Shown piece by piece: positions 62,504 to 64,000 of a stretch of DNA of 64,000 nt. The DNA lies in the NCBI RefSeq assembly GCF_946998835.1, contig NZ_CAMQAZ010000001.1, positions 62,001 to 126,000 of the forward strand, written 5' to 3'. The number at the start of each line of letters is the position of its first letter. Position 1 is the first letter of the stretch. The DNA is from an uncultured Corynebacterium sp. (GTDB taxonomy: Bacteria; Actinomycetota; Actinomycetes; Mycobacteriales; Mycobacteriaceae). The position numbers and the translations under genes were made by a program. The notes beneath the pieces were generated by a model. It searched no databases. It saw nothing but the letters and a program-made list of their open reading frames with translations, and was not told the DNA's origin.

Positions 62504-63083
62504 CATTGCCATTATCAATGGTGGCGCGACCAGGCGGGCCAGCACATTCCAGGGTTGCCGGGCCATAGGCCGCGCAGGTGTATCCGAATGCGGCCAACTG
62601 AGAATGCGTTGGGAGTGTCTTCATTTCACCCGCTGGCGGGAATGTAAGTACCTCGTATGTCACACCACCCGGGTTCCAGGACACGGCATTGGCGGGAACC
62701 TTATTTCCCTTACCGTCGTCAACCATCGGCGGGTTGGCAAGATTGACCTGACAGGCCAAGTAGGCGTCACCGCTCAAATCATTGAGGAAGCAACGCGTCG
62801 TACCGTCCTCTAGCTGAAAGAGCCGGGTGTTAGGGCCGTCGGCAGGCGTGTAATCAGCATCGTTGACCCATGTGATCTCTGGGGTTTCCGTCGGGGCCTC
62901 TGTCTCTGAGGACTCCGTGGACGACTCTGTCGGCTTCGAGGACGATGTTTTACTCTTAGCGGATGAACTGCTGGTGCGGTCCGAGGCATCCGGCTTAGCT
63001 GGTTCGTCGTCTCCACAACCAGCCAGCGCGAGGGTCATCATCCCGCCGGCTGCGAAAGTTGCCACAAATCTATTCATCCGCAT
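62331..63083 (-). CDS. Exported lipoprotein next to the ESX-4 locus, function unknown
   Basis: 250-residue lipoprotein: signal peptide with lipobox LAGC (GMMTLALAGCGDD), a Ser/Thr/Glu linker, then a domain with four cysteines (TTRCFLND, YLACQVN, YTCAAYGPATLECAGPPG) and a Gly/Pro/Ala-rich tail ending LGQLIPGLNQ. The four-cysteine pattern recalls small secreted domains near ESX loci, but no family is recognised. The tail overlaps the eccE 3' end on the opposite strand. The next gene upstream begins only 6 bases away on the same strand. Confidence 0.7.
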   Translation of the reverse strand: MRMNRFVATFAAGGMMTLALAGCGDDEPAKPDASDRTSSSSAKSKTSSSKPTESSTESSETEAPTETPEITWVNDADYTPADGPNTRLFQLEDGTTRCFLNDLSGDAYLACQVNLANPPMVDDGKGNKVPANAVSWNPGGVTYEVLTFPPAGEMKTLPTHSQLAAFGYTCAAYGPATLECAGPPGRATIDNGNVIGAKMPKEDVLPGADGQPGNQEIGAPDGPAAPGAPGAFPAPGGLPELGQLIPGLNQ

Positions 63084-63089
63084 GGTGTC

Positions 63090-64000
63090 TTAACCTACCC
63101 GACCATCGCTCCATCCCCTAGAAGCCGAGGGAGGAATAACTTCCGGCGAACTAGCGCGCATCTCGTCAATGCGCCGGGATGAAATCACGTCATTGAGAGC
63201 GTAGATAGTAACCTCGCGGTCTCGGTAGACAGGAGTTACCCCAGGAGCGTGCCACAACTCTTCAGCCAGAGCCGGCGGGGTTTCCTGGAAAGGCCAGATG
63301 TTCGGCGGCGATATGTAGATAAACCCAACATTGAGCTTTCGGGCGGCCTTATCAACATCATTGAGTTTTTTCGATTTGCCTCGTTTATCACCTCGGTTAT
63401 CGCCGCGGTTATCGGTACCGAGCAAATCAGCATGCCAGTAGAGCATCGCAGTCGCTGTCGCCCCATCCGCCACCGGCCAGTTGTAGTGGGGAAAAACCAC
63501 CGGCAAGTTATTGCGGGGGTACATCCAGCCAGAGCCCTCAGCAGGGTTGGTAAAGGTGCGGTATTTATGGGCCTCCGGTTGCTGAGCCAACCAATCAAAT
63601 GCTTTCAAGTCTGCCTGTGAAATTATCGGCATTTCCCGCGGTGTCTTATAGGAGAAATCCGCAGGGCCGGCATTGGTAGACACTCCGTAAACTACGATTG
63701 CAGCCGAGCTCACCGTCGCCAAGCTCAAACCCAGCACCCGCCCCGTCGACGGCACCAACGATTCACTAATACGGCCCAACCATGCACAAGCCCACGCCAG
63801 CGCAATACCGGCCAATGCAGCGAATAGGTACGCGGTGACCATCACCAAACGGTGAGGTGTCGAATAGTGCAGATCCGTATACGTCGAGAGAATATCGCCC
63901 GCCATACCGCTGAAATTCTTGATTGCGTGCGTTGTGAACAGCACTGAGACTAGCCAGGCCGGCAACACCCATATCCGTCGAGTCGAACGTCCCGAAAACA
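63090..64000 (-). CDS. C-terminal part of a polytopic membrane protein (DUF6541-like), cut by the window edge
   Basis: The frame stays open from 63090 to the window edge with no stop and no preferred start (a GTG at 63968 is internal-looking), so the gene continues beyond. Visible: two or three transmembrane segments (VMVTAYLFAALAGIALAWACAWLG and LGLSLATVSSAAIVVYGVS), then a ~190-residue extracytoplasmic domain (FDWLAQQPEAHKYRTFTNPAEGSGWMYPRNNLP to VGFIYISPP). This arrangement recalls large actinobacterial membrane proteins of the DUF6541 type near glycosyltransferase genes. The insert TDNRGDNRGDKRGKSKK is a small repeat. The downstream lipoprotein gene follows after 6 bases. Confidence 0.55.
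   Translation of the reverse strand, partial: FSGRSTRRIWVLPAWLVSVLFTTHAIKNFSGMAGDILSTYTDLHYSTPHRLVMVTAYLFAALAGIALAWACAWLGRISESLVPSTGRVLGLSLATVSSAAIVVYGVSTNAGPADFSYKTPREMPIISQADLKAFDWLAQQPEAHKYRTFTNPAEGSGWMYPRNNLPVVFPHYNWPVADGATATAMLYWHADLLGTDNRGDNRGDKRGKSKKLNDVDKAARKLNVGFIYISPPNIWPFQETPPALAEELWHAPGVTPVYRDREVTIYALNDVISSRRIDEMRASSPEVIPPSASRGWSDGRVG

Overview
The window is 64 kb of high-GC actinobacterial chromosome, and its gene order points to Corynebacterium. Runs of neighbours match the conserved mycobacterial/corynebacterial order guaA-choD-guaB3-guaB2-DUF5319-whiB3-groEL1-groES-tsaD-rimI-tsaB-tsaE-alr-nnr-glmS-glmM-rpsI-rplM-ESX-4. The metNIQ/dnaE2 and imuA'B neighbourhood is also as I remember it from C. 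glutamicum. No tRNA, rRNA, insertion sequence, integrase or CRISPR array was seen. Coding density is very high: no stretch over 300 bases lacks a gene, and the largest gaps (about 200 bases) are promoter or terminator regions described below. Both ends cut through genes. Layout. 0-10.4 kb: start of an S9-type peptidase, the SOS mutasome (dnaE2, imuB, imuA') split around a methionine ABC transporter (metQNI), a sucrase/ferredoxin-like protein and an AMIN-like lipoprotein; LexA-type boxes precede both dnaE2 and imuA'. 10.5-18 kb: a MhuD-type heme oxygenase, a membrane protein with a winged-helix-like tail, and guanine nucleotide synthesis (guaA, guaB3, guaB2) around a GMC oxidoreductase. 18-21 kb: DUF5319, whiB3, groEL1 and groES with two overlapping CIRCE operators; sigD and its anti-sigma gene, expected between DUF5319 and whiB3, are not there. 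21-30.5 kb: an operon-like run of envelope proteins, t6A tRNA modification (tsaD, tsaB, and tsaE fused to alr), rimI, poxB and NAD(P)H-hydrate repair. 30.5-36 kb: a lipase, a DUF222-HNH nuclease, glmS and an alpha/beta-hydrolase relative without a nucleophile. 36-37.8 kb: three unrecognised genes, the middle one a cysteine-rich, Gly/Ala-rich, Glu-Pro-repeat protein. 37.8-45.6 kb: a complete mevalonate pathway (idi, mvk, mvaD, pmk, hmgR, mvaS) directly behind glmM, striking because corynebacteria normally make isoprenoids by the MEP route. 45.6-50.5 kb: a VanW protein, an acyltransferase-SGNH protein, and rplM-rpsI. 50.8-63 kb: an ESX-4 type VII secretion locus (esxU, esxT, a Rv3446c-like gene, eccC, eccD, mycP, eccB, an eccE-like gene) and a lipoprotein, ending in a truncated membrane protein. 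How it fits together. Much of the window serves the cell envelope: aminosugar supply (glmS, glmM), D-alanine (alr), isoprenoid precursors for undecaprenyl phosphate and menaquinone (mevalonate genes), VanW/acyltransferase, and ESX-4. The most interesting new signal is that the unrecognised 36-37.8 kb module appears wired to ESX-4. A promoter-like element (GGAAC-N17-CGCC) and surrounding bases are shared between that module and esxU-esxT, and its first gene has the same G-rich leader before its start codon as most ESX genes. I infer an unlinked ESX-4 substrate or accessory module under an ECF-type sigma factor. The missing sigD, a regulator of mycomembrane genes in C. glutamicum, would fit a mycolate-poor species such as the C. 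amycolatum group, but that species guess is inference only.
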